Below are positions 54,312 through 64,000 of a stretch of DNA of 64,000 nucleotides, in pieces. Position numbers and translations under genes: made by a program. Origin of the DNA: Acarospora socialis. Taxonomy: Eukaryota > Ascomycota > Lecanoromycetes > Acarosporales > Acarosporaceae. Where the stretch lies: the NCBI GenBank assembly GCA_025617375.2, contig JAMYGW020000005.1:1798001-1862000 (forward strand), given 5' to 3'. Under the pieces are notes generated by a model that worked only from the letters and a program-made list of their open reading frames with translations, ran no database searches and was not told where the DNA came from. The stretch's first letter is position 1. Every line of letters starts with the position of its first letter.

Positions 54312-57300
54312 CTAGGAAGAGGGCCCCGAAAGAGTCGAGACGGCTTGATCCAGGATTTTCCGAACACTCTCAGATCGCTCAGCGTCTCGTGCGGCAGCTA
54401 TCTCACGTTCCAAGAGACCAGTCAAGCGAGGTCTGCCCTTCGAGATACGAGCCAAGGCGAAGACGGCTCTAGCTCGCTTCAGCCTTAGGGACTCTATCTC
54501 ATCCTGATGCGTAGGGTCAAACAAGTTGCTTGACAACCCGATAAGTATGCTTTCTGCGGTTTCCGTGAGCGGTGGTAATTCCTGGTCATGCAATTTACTG
54601 AAGACAAGCTCCTCGCCTTCGACGACGGCATCTTTGACGACTCTAGCCTTTACTGTGCTCGTAATGTTGATTAGGTCAAGGACCTGTGATAGACTTGCGG
54701 ATATGTCTGTGTGTCCTGTCAGCTTCGATCTATGATATTGCTGTAAGATTAACCTACCGGGACACTTTGACGGATTGAGCGAATGTAATAATGATCCTAC
54801 CGCTGCCGCTATAGTTGCTTCGCGACTGAAACTTCCATAAGCATGAAGTCAAGACGACAACCAACATTTGACTGAACCCACATCTTGTTTGAAGACTCCT
54901 TCCCCGGCGCAGAATCAATGTCCATCTCATCGTTATCTTCTGCTAAATCTCGAATGAATGGCCCTACAAGGCTGTATACATCTTCGAACAAATATGTTAC
55001 ATCGAATGCATCGACGAAATCTTTGAGACACAGCAGAGCGTGTTGCCGATACGAGGGTGAGTTTCGACGGGCTTCTCGAAGCATTATATCCTAAACGCAA
55101 GTATCAGTGAAAGCTACCTTCAGCCGGCAGCAATATCGATATCTACCTTCATCTTTGCTTCAATCTGTGAAGAACCTTGCCAAAAGGTCTTTGCCTTGTT
55201 GATAAATTCGACGAATGCTCTAAGCACCTTTTCTTTGCCGTCCCATGTCTTGCCATTGAGAGCCTTCTCAAGAGCAGGCCATATCAGTTTCGCATTAGCT
55301 AAACCGACATCACTGCCTAGCGCTGTGACAGTGTCTGCCACCGCAAGAGCAGAGGCATGTTTGATGGCCCAGCGGGGTGAATCCAGGTGTTGCGTTCCCA
55401 GTTGCAATATTTCTTGCAGATACAGAAGCACCGCACGTGAGCCACCAACGTTCTCGTTCCACGTGTTCTGAAAAGGCTCCTTTACGTGGTCGTGAGTATC
55501 ATGCTTCGCAATGAAAGTCAATGGCAGGAATTCCGCAGCCAGTGCTGAGAACCTGTCAGTCGAACTACATAAAGTCAGCAACTGCCCCAGCAAACTCAGA
55601 AGGAACTCACTTACTACTTTGAGGTTGCGTACACTATATCACCGGCCACAAGTCGATGCCGCTCGTCTATCTTGTGTCAATATAAGTTTGGGGCTCTCAG
55701 TGATAGTCGCTTACCCTCGGACTCGAAGTACAACTTTCTGCAGAAGCTGACCAAACGAATTATCTCCTTGTCAGATGCTAATCTGACGAGATACCCGCAC
55801 GCGCTCGCATAGGATGACGAAACTGTGTCATTCCGGTCGAGCACAAGCTTCTCCAGAAGTCGCAAGAACTCGTCCGAGTAAGCGCGAAATAGGAAGCTAT
55901 GTCGAGTACTAAGAGAGACAAGGATACGACTGCAGCCGACTTTAGATGGTAGACCGACAGCGCTCTTTATAGCCCTCTCGATACTGCGGCAAACCTCCTT
56001 CATTGTCGGCTCGTCTACCAAATCGAGGCATCTTTCAATAGCCTCCATCATAGGAGAAGTCCGTATACTCGTAAGGCGCATATCATCAATCTGTTGTGCT
56101 GTCATACCGTACTTGTCAGCGTTGAGGTGGACGTAGTTGACGGCTTGCGGCTCTAAAGAGCTGAGCAGCCCGAGGAGTCTTTCGATTAATTCTGGGATGA
56201 ACGCTCGTAAGTTCTTTCCATTCGCTTTCTTAATCAGTTCAAGTAAGGTCTGCAGAGCAAAGCCTTGAACGTCGGTTGCACTGGACTCTAAGCCGGAAGG
56301 GCTGAGTAAGAAAGGCAGTACATTCTTCAACATCATTTCTGCGCTTTGGGACGATGAGTCTCCGGCCTCGAGACTTCGGACTAGTATGGATGTTAACACA
56401 CGCGCTAAAGACATGGCGGCATCTCGAACGCTCGATTTGACATCGTCCATCACTCGAAAAGTCTGGCTCCATATCCGACTCAGATACTTCTCGTACTTGT
56501 CGAATGGTCGGCCTTGTACGAGATCGGCCAGGGCGGCGCAGCTGGCTTGACGGACACGCCACTCCTTTCCCAGTATGCTACTGAGGAGGTCTTCCATGAT
56601 CCCGTCAAAATATCGATTGATAGTCGATGTGCTGTCTTTTACTAGAGCTGCCCAGATATCGTTCATCGCGGATCGTACATTCTGGTTCGGGTCGAAGCGA
56701 TATCGATAGAGCTTTGCATATAGCTTGGGGTTCTGTGCTACATAGCCATCAATGCTAGAGTCCGAGAGGATGTTACTCAGACCGAACCGTCCAAAGGCCG
56801 CTCGACTCGACCATATAGCATTGTCCGACGCTAGCGACATGAACTTGTAGACGAGACTCGGATCACCGACTTCAGAAGCAAGACTCATTATATCCTTATA
56901 GGTAGTAATGGAGCCATCGCCGGTTGGGAGTGCTCCAGGCTCGAAGAGTTCTGTTTCTGCAGTTACATTCCCGGCAAGACCCGGGGTTGTTGAGGTGAAG
57001 GATCCCACCAAATCGCGGACCAAATCATCACGAAGATCCTTGTCTCCTTTCTCGTATATGATGGAGAGACCGCGACTAGCCGTCTCTTGAACCAAGGAGT
57101 CTCGATCAGCTAGGAAGCCTCTGAAAGCCGTTTGGCATCGTCGTAGTCGATCCAGTACTGGTGACAGGTGTCCACAAAACTGAACAATGCAGAGCAACCA
57201 GATGGAACACGCCTTTTTCAGCGATGGCTTGTTGCTCTTGCAGTCGCTGAGCACCTTCTCTAGCACCTCTGGCAGAAGATCTAGACTGGATGTGGAGGGT

Positions 57301-60300
57301 CTTGGTCCTTCGACATCAAGAACAGCGATCAGAGATTTCGATTCCCATCCAACAGCAGCAACGCATAATGCCTCTCCGACGGCAAACTGGGATTCGGGTT
57401 GACGAAGCTCTTGCAATCCGTACAGACGTTCTAGGATCTTATTCGGGCCATTCACGGCGTCACTTCCGCTGAGTGCCATTGCAAGATGGCCAGTTGTAAT
57501 GATAGCTTTTTCGTTTCCGGACTTGGTATCTTCGATCAATTTGGAAACTACGGCCGTTGCAGTATTGGGAGATTTGAAACTCTCTGCCCGAAGTACCGAG
57601 AATAAACTCAACTGGCCAATAGCAGTGTGAGCTGCGTCTCGTAAGGTCTTGTCATTCGTATTCATTAAAACATCCAGCACTTCGCTGACGAATGCTTCCC
57701 CTAACCTCACTGGAAGAGCATCAGCACGTTGACGGTACGTGAGCCTGCTGAAAAGATAAGCCAAAGCAAGAATGGCACCATGGCATTTGTTGGCTTCTGC
57801 TCCGATGGCGTCCTTCCAAGTCTTGACTTGTTTGATGAATGTTTGCACACAAGCTTCAAGCGTCATTGCTGGGCAGTTCTCATGCGACGTAATGATTCCA
57901 AACGCTTGTGCGGCGGTAGAACGTGTGGCATGGTCGTTAGAGTATATAGCTCGTTGCAAGCCAGACACCTCTGATGCTAATTGACCAACAAGATCGTCAG
58001 GACTGAGGGAACACACTTGGAGGAAGTAGTCGCCACATTGTCCGAGGCCCTCCCCGTTGTTCCAGGTCAAACCTTTATAGGATGCCACGAGGTAATTGTG
58101 TAGTGCTTGCCGAGGTCGTTGTTTATGCTCTGTTGTCATATCCCTTAGATAGGCTTTGACTCTGGCACGAACATTCTCATCTGTTGTGATCGCAGTGTCT
58201 TGCCTTCGCTCCCAGTCAGGATCAGTACTTGGAGCGGAGCCTGGATCTGCCATAGCCTGGCTCAGGAGCATCCTGCGGCAGTATGCGAGCGATGGTTCTA
58301 GGATATCGATACTTTCTAAGACTATATTGTGTCCTTGCTGTAAATCGTCCGCGTTCACGAGCTTTGGTAATATGTATTCAAAGAGCTCCTCAAACCTGGG
58401 TAGCCGGAAAGTCGTACTATGATTATTGCTGTCCGCCTCTGAGACTTTGTCGTAGCCGGTATGCAGTAGCTTGGACCAGTGGATGTCCAGACCCTTCTTT
58501 CCCTCCTCAACAACTTCACTCCGCTCAACAGAGTGGAGTCCAATAGCAAGAATATCAATCCATCTGGCAACGACGTCCTGATATGGCAAGCACTGATTCG
58601 CGTAACGGACGGCGATATACCTAGTACTGCGGCATACCTTAACTGTGGAGCTAGTTGACGCCGGTTGCTCGATTGTGAGCTTCATGTGATGTAAAAGAAG
58701 CGCCCTTAGGGCGTCTTGGATCTCCTCATCTTCCGTCTTTGCGAACACCCCAAGGGCGCTACCGAGCGCCTCCTCCACACTTACTGCAATGTGCCCACCC
58801 GAGTCGTCCTCACTTAGCGAGCTGAAGAGCCACCTGAGAAGATCTAGGTCAGGGTCGAGTAACATATTTGGACACGCCTTAGCCAGGAGCCCAATGCTCT
58901 CATACGCGTAACCCCGCAAGGACAACTCGTCTTGTGAGCGAGCACGTTCGGAGAATGGCTTAGGCCAGCCGCGCTGTTCGATAAAGTCTCGGAGACCGGC
59001 AATCACTTTCGGAGCGATCAGCTCGAGGTCGTCGGATGAGCCCATTCGTGCCACCCAGTGGGTAAAAGCGAAAATCTGTCCATGCAGCTTTGATGCCTCC
59101 CTACCCGATGGGTTGCCGAAGCCACCTTCTCCATCCATCTCTGATGGGATAATGCCTTGTTCCACTAACTTTATGACTAGAGATGTTTGAGTCGTCGCTA
59201 TCCTTGACTTGCACAGCAAACCAATGATCTTCAATCTTAATGGAGTTCTTACGGGTGGAGTAATGCCTGACTGACCGAAGTAAAGCTCATAAAGATTGCT
59301 GATCAGGGCGGAATCCTCAAGGGATATGCTCGGCTGGACACGCTTGAGTATGTCATCAGCGATGTCAGAAATGCGGGAGTTGGTATCTGCAGATGCGAAG
59401 AGTGCGGGCAAAAACCGTTCGGAGTCCTGGAATGCTCCACTGGCAAGAAAGTTGATCACTGCGACCTTGATCTCCGTCAGGTTAAGCCCGCCGGCCACGG
59501 CCGGGTTCCAGGTCTCGCTCTTGCCGTGAAGCGTAAGAAAGCCATAGTCGTCAGCGCTCAAACCCGGGCACGCGATGTTAGTCAACGTGCTTGACGTTGG
59601 GTCAGACGCCCGGTTGATGGACAGGAGGAGAAGCTTGCCCGACCAGGATGCAATGAATTCTGTTTCGTCTGATCTTTCAACCAGCCCGAGTCTCACTCGA
59701 AGCTCAAGATCTTCCTTGCTGCCCCTCTGTGGAAGGGAGAAGTGGGGCAGTAGTCTTAGAAATAGATTAAATAGTGAAGCTCCATGGTTCGCTGAGACAG
59801 CCGCATCCGCCGCCAAATCCTGAAGCAAAAGAGGGAGTAGATCCACACGCTCCTACGAAGAAGAATTAGCGGATACAGCCGTGGGAGTACAGCATCTCCA
59901 TATACCGAGATAGGTATTCTGTCAATGCCCTGCTGAATATAGAGAAGGTCAAAGTGGCGTATTAATGGTGCGGACTGTTCTTTAAACTGCTTCAATAGTG
60001 AAGCTATTGGTAGTTTAATCGATCTACACATATGCAGTCAATAACACCAGTGCTTCTTATGGTCTTCCGCTACCGAGGGTTCTGCCTACAATGGTTTTAT
60101 TCTGGTGTTGATATGCTGACAGACTGAGATAACCTAAGAGCAACGGAAAGGCACCGTCAGTGGTTGGCTAAAGAGGGCAGGATCCCAAAGCTTCAGGCAA
60201 GGTTGCTGTGGCTTAATGGATCTGAGTATGCTGAAGAAGTTCGCTACCTAAACAGGTATAGAAGATGGGGTTTTCATACTTTGTTTCGTACGCTCACATG

Positions 60301-60456
60301 CTCCGAGGCCAGCTTCAAGAGCAAGGGAGCCAAGAAGGTCTTCAGGATAGACTCTAGCTTGCTGTCCGAATCTGCGATAGCAATGCGCAGCTCGACCTTG
60401 CCCACTAGACTCAACTCTTTACTCTCTGAAGACTCGGTTGGGGCGTTGGTTGACAT
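54312..60456 (-). CDS. ECM29: Proteasome adaptor/scaffold ECM29
   Basis: Nine exons (60456-60280, 60133-60090, 60023-59906, 59852-55715, 55666-55615, 55564-55147, 55090-54882, 54825-54758, 54706-54312) encode 1872 residues, the usual size. The N-terminus (VELRIAIADSDSKLESILKTF, LIRHFDLLYIQQGIDRIPIS, ERVDLLPLLLQ) is highly typical of ECM29. The rest is a chain of HEAT repeats, including WNNGEGLGQCGDYFL and SCAALADLVQGR. The protein ties the 20S core to the 19S cap and acts in quality control of the 26S proteasome. Phases agree at all borders. The donor GTGGGT of intron 7 is the least certain. The gene is divergent from the purine gene and, with the UBX protein, is one of two proteasome-linked genes here. 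Confidence 0.92.
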
Positions 60457-60767
60457 GGTGCTTCCTTTCTTAATATATCATCGATATTTCTGTCTTAAAG
60501 TTGGGTCAGGAATATCAGCATCTTATATTTTCTTTGCCCCCAAGGCAAACATTGCTGGCGTATGCCTTTGATCACGAAATGCTTATGTCAGGGTCAACAA
60601 TCTGATAAGGTATCGTACCTTAGGTAACTTCGTCATTAAGATCGGCGCTAATGACTATGTAGCGCCATCAAAGGTAGATTGAGTTTCGCTCCGTTTTCGA
60701 GAACAATGCAGAGCCGGTGATCCTACAACATCGTTCAAGATACATTGGCGTAGGGTCAGGCAACAAC
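60457..60767. promoter_or_regulatory. Divergent promoter of ECM29 and the GAR transformylase gene
   Basis: About 310 bp separate the two start codons, so both promoters must lie here. I see no clear TATA box. Confidence 0.5.
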
Positions 60768-61496
60768 ATGGCTGATAAATACATGCCTGCCAGTGCTCTT
60801 CAACAACAGCAAAACGGCTACCAATCGACTCGCATCACTGTGCTCATCTCAGGCAACGGCACCAATCTACAAGCTCTGATAGATGCCTGTGCGACCAACA
60901 CGCTTCCCTCCACAAGCATCGTCCGTGTCATAAGCAACAGAAAGGACGCATACGGTCTCATCCGAGCCGTTACAGCTACACCACCTATACCGACAATCTA
61001 TCACAACCTCGTGAAGTACAAAAAGGAATATCCCAAGACCGACGAAGGAGTGCAGCAAGCGAGGAAAGCATACGATGCCGAGCTCGCCACATTAGTTTTG
61101 GCCGACAAACCGGACCTTGTAGTCTGCGCGGGGTGGATGCATATACTGGCTGACGACTTCTTGGATCCGCTGAACGAGGCCAATGTACCGGTGATCAATT
61201 TGCATCCTGCTCTACCGGGGCAGTTCAATGGTGCGAATGCTATACAAAGGGCTCATGCTGCGTTCCAACGCGGAGATATCCAGGAGACGGGTGTGATGGT
61301 GCATTATGTGATTTCCGAGGTTGATATGGGAGAGCCCATTCTAGTGCGGAAGGTTACCATGATCGCGGGCGAGAGTGAGGCAGATTTGGCCGAGCGGATA
61401 CATCGCGTTGAGTGGGAGATTATAGTGGCGGGGACTGAGGTTGTTGTGCAGAGATTGAGGGAAGAGAAGAGTCAGGGTAGTGGACCAGCAACATAA
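60768..61496 (+). CDS. ADE8: Phosphoribosylglycinamide formyltransferase (GAR transformylase)
   Basis: An intronless gene of 242 residues. It transfers a formyl group from 10-formyltetrahydrofolate to GAR in step three of purine synthesis. Seen: ISGNGTNLQALIDA for phosphate binding, VVCAGWMHIL, the catalytic NLHPALPGQFNGANA (Asn and His) and GVMVHYVISEVDMGEPIL with the catalytic Asp. The length is like the stand-alone yeast enzyme, plus a ~20-residue N-terminal extension rich in Gln. The ATG at 60768 is the only ATG that gives the full domain. Confidence 0.95.
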   Translation: MADKYMPASALQQQQNGYQSTRITVLISGNGTNLQALIDACATNTLPSTSIVRVISNRKDAYGLIRAVTATPPIPTIYHNLVKYKKEYPKTDEGVQQARKAYDAELATLVLADKPDLVVCAGWMHILADDFLDPLNEANVPVINLHPALPGQFNGANAIQRAHAAFQRGDIQETGVMVHYVISEVDMGEPILVRKVTMIAGESEADLAERIHRVEWEIIVAGTEVVVQRLREEKSQGSGPAT

Positions 61497-61593
61497 GTTC
61501 TCCATCGGGTTCAGTGTTTGGAAAAGACACCTTCCAGCTACAAGGGATCTTCGATCGAATGATGCGGCAAGCCAGAATATCACGACTATAGTA

Positions 61594-63226
61594 TTAGAAC
61601 CCGTTCATCTCGACAAGACTCGGAAACTCAATCTGGTCCTCCGCTGGCTTCGCATCGGCGAGTCGCATCTTCAAAGCTATTCCGTCGACCTCCCCCCATA
61701 CTCTTAGGATATTTCCACCTACAACTTTACCAGCGTCTTCATCACTGACACCCGATCTTAACAACTCTGCCACCAGATCAGGGAATTTGGACACATCGTC
61801 TAGCGCCCTTGGCGTGTCGAGAATCCCATCGAAGTCACTTCCAAGGCCCACATAATCATAACCAACCAAGTCGCCTATATGTCTGATATGTCTTACGACT
61901 TGGTGAAGTGTTGAATTTGGCTGGTATAAATCAGGAATTCCAGTGCTAGAGTTAGAGGGAGTGCAGGAAATGAAGCCCGGGTTGAAGTTGATCATGACGA
62001 CTGAATTGGACGTCTTGACGAGCTGCAAAACGTCGTCAGGAACGTTACGTGGGTGTGGACACAGCGCATACGCGGAGCTGTGGCTGAAGATGATTGGCGC
62101 GGCGCTTCCTTTCCATTTCATGGGCCGGCCACCTAGGACGTCAAGCATGGTATCCTTGCTCACATGAGCGAGGTCGACGAGCATACCCAGCCGGTTCATT
62201 TCTCGCACCACGTGTCTGCCGCGGTCGCTGACCCCACCCCAGTATGGCGGTGCGGCAATGACGGCTCCCGAGGAGTTGGTTATGATCGCAGCATCTGCGA
62301 ACGCGTTGTGGCAATTGTGCGTCAAGGTAGCGTACCGCACCCCGAGAGAATGGTAGAGGCGAAGATTAGAGAAGGAATTACCGATCTGGTGGAGGCCTTC
62401 GATGGCCAGAGGCGAAATCAGCTGCTTGTTGACAGTGAAGCTGTCCAACGCAGTAGAAGCATTTAGATGCGGGCTCGAGAATATGGTCGAATGAGCGTCA
62501 TGGAGACGTCTGAGGAGATCTAGTTGAGAGAGTGTGGTCGACACAGCTAATCATCCTTAGCCAAAACTCCTTGCTACCTTATAGTATCTTTGACTGATAA
62601 GGTTGTTGTCCATACTTTTGCTGTAGTTTTCATCCGAGAAATCCGTCCCATTCTTAGGACAATCAACATAGGCACTCCAGAAAGTACCCCCAACCCTACC
62701 TTGCTTCAGACGGGGTAGATCGACGTGTAACCTCAACCCGCCATTCTCGAATGGGTCCGTAAAGCTGTGGTTGTATATGTGGTTGGAGTACATGTACCGG
62801 ATCAACATAGCAAGGTCATTATGGCCATCTGTTCAAGAACCGATTCCTTATCAGAAGCGTCCTTCAGTCAACGCCGCAGTTCATCACATGTACTGGAGAG
62901 GCAGATCATTAACCTATTAAGGGTGTTTGAGACAAGATCTTGTCAACTCGTGCTGCAATAGTTGAATTGTCTTTCCGCTGATTGTCATCTTTGGACTTTG
63001 GACTACCGGAAAGGACAAAGGCGATGAACAGTGACAAAGAGACCACAATGGTGAACAGAGCGGTGTTTCTACTCAGTGATGATCTGGTGTTTGAACTTGG
63101 TGAGGTCGGCTCTTCGCGTTCTTCGAGTATTTGAACGCCATTGCTGGCCCGCTCCGAAAATCCATAGCCTGATATCTCCGGAGCTGACTTGGTTTGCGGC
63201 AACAACGGATCTAGCTCTGAAGGCAT
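61594..63226 (-). CDS. Membrane dipeptidase (peptidase family M19)
   Basis: Three exons (63226-62914, 62828-62595, 62546-61594) encode 499 residues. A cytosolic N-terminus is followed by one transmembrane helix (ALFTIVVSLSLFIAFVL), giving a type II membrane protein. The M19 zinc site is complete: DGHNDLA (formed by splicing), the bridging Glu in AIEGLHQIG, and His in LAHVSK and FSHSSAYAL, with GLGSDFDG near the C-terminus. It should hydrolyse dipeptides outside the cell or in a vacuole-like compartment. Intron 2 has the weak donor GTCAAA, chosen because it is the only one keeping phase and giving a 48-nt intron. Possible N-glycosylation sites (NST, NSS) fit an exposed C-terminal domain. Confidence 0.85.
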
Positions 63227-63655
63227 AGCGCTTGTCTTTACAGCTGTCGAAGTGTACACATGGGATACTGTTTCTAACCGTGTAGTGAATTGCCATTTCG
63301 TCCGAATGAATACATCGATTGCACCCTCGTCGAAGTCGTCGGAGATAAGATAACCCGATGATACGCGATCTGGGGAGTGCTCAAAGTCCGCTAGTCCAAA
63401 AAGGGCCGCTTGACTGCCGTGAGACTCAGACAACTGTCACAACCTCGACGGCCTGGTTGGAGAAGTAACTCTAGGTGTCCCCTTTATCACTACTGCTCTG
63501 TTCTGATTCTCAATGTGGCAGCAACTGGTTCACGTTTGACTGATAAATTACCCTGGTCGGCTGCAATCACTCCAGCTCCTGAGACGCGGTCAAAGATCGT
63601 TTGCTTGATCCCTCATCCCTTGCAATTACAAGCCAACTGGAGAGGATTCCTCAAC
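63227..63655. promoter_or_regulatory. Divergent promoter of dipeptidase and F-BAR genes
   Basis: The two start codons face away from each other across about 430 bp. No specific element is recognised. Confidence 0.5.
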
Positions 63656-64000
63656 ATGCCTAGCTTTGCGGATTCATTCTGGTCTGGCGACTACGCTGGA
63701 GGGTTGGGAGTTCTGTTTGGAAAATTACAGCAGGGGGCGGTCGAGAATCGGCAAATCCTCACCATTGCAAGAATGCGATCCGATGCGGAAGAGCTATATG
63801 GACAAAAGCTTGGAGACATCACGCCTGCGACGGACCGAATGACTGGAGGCTTTGCCAGAGATGACGGAGCGAGTGTGCGGAAGGTAGGTTCATGGATAGT
63901 ACTTCGCAAGAACCTTTGTGCTGATCATTCACGCGACTCCAGGCTTATGAGGGCGTTCGCGGCGAGATGGATGAAGCCTCGAAGAACCACAAGAAGATAG
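63656..64000 (+). CDS. F-BAR (FCH) domain protein, N-terminal part (cut by window edge)
   Basis: Exon 1 (63656-63883) and the start of exon 2 (from 63943) encode about 95 residues before the window ends. The start MPSFADSFWSGDYAGGLGVL, then LFGKLQQGAVENRQIL and an Arg/Glu-rich helix (RMRSDAEELYGQKLGDI), is typical of the FCH/F-BAR module. That module forms a curved coiled-coil dimer on membranes and links them to actin or Rho signalling. Full-length fungal relatives often carry a RhoGAP or SH3 domain further on, which cannot be seen here. Confidence 0.75.
   Translation: MPSFADSFWSGDYAGGLGVLFGKLQQGAVENRQILTIARMRSDAEELYGQKLGDITPATDRMTGGFARDDGASVRKVGSWIVLRKNLCADHSRDSRLMRAFAARWMKPRRTTRR

Noticed and set aside
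55677-59846. Long frames on the opposite strand of ECM29 as separate genes
   Set aside because: They are short, start at random points and carry no motif, while the ECM29 frame explains the whole stretch.

Overview
The window is nuclear DNA of a filamentous ascomycete (Pezizomycotina). Genes carry several short introns (about 45-100 bp) with GT/AG ends and CTAAC-like branch sites. The protein families are typical of moulds: DMATS prenyltransferase, berberine-bridge-type oxidase, adenylate-forming reductase and highly reducing PKS. A TTAGGG telomere-type repeat occurs. No species can be named from the sequence alone.

About 1-42 kb is an accessory, secondary-metabolism region with long gene-poor gaps and small transposon remnants. 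Left block (1-8.7 kb): the tail of an aromatic prenyltransferase, a fungal transcription-factor-domain protein, a secreted bicovalent-FAD oxidase and two short-chain dehydrogenases, one of which has lost its catalytic Tyr and Lys. Prenyltransferase plus FAD oxidase plus SDRs resembles prenylated-salicylaldehyde (flavoglaucin-type) clusters, so the rest of that cluster may lie to the left. Middle block (10-24 kb): a three-repeat Myb regulator, an A-T-R adenylate-forming reductase, a trans-enoyl-reductase-like MDR and a BAHD/TRI101-like acyltransferase. Right block (25-42 kb): a KS-AT-DH-CMeT-ER-KR-ACP highly reducing PKS, an FAD monooxygenase, an SDR and an aldo-keto reductase. The PKS carries a frameshift, a nonsense codon, an altered AT motif and a lost CMeT segment. 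The monooxygenase is frameshifted near its C-terminus. This PKS pathway therefore looks recently dead while its neighbours are intact.

About 38-44.5 kb is a boundary zone: a retropepsin-like gene with a damaged splice donor, a hypothetical gene with a decayed partial copy, rearranged duplicated segments, and a TA-flanked MITE whose empty target site survives in a paralogous segment. From 44.5 kb the content becomes mostly housekeeping: Mn-type CDF transporter, UBA-UAS-UBX protein, a duplicated-domain hypothetical protein, a secreted NucA/NucB-type nuclease, proteasome adaptor ECM29, GAR transformylase, membrane dipeptidase and the start of an F-BAR protein. A second copy of the TA-type MITE lies at 49.2 kb.

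Other mobile DNA: a 201-bp hAT-type MITE with a perfect 8-bp target duplication (11998-12198), two relatives at 9.1 and 36.7 kb, and a short transposase-like helix-turn-helix gene at 17.4 kb. I found no tRNA, rRNA or CRISPR array. Exon borders were set by hand from splice signals and reading phase.
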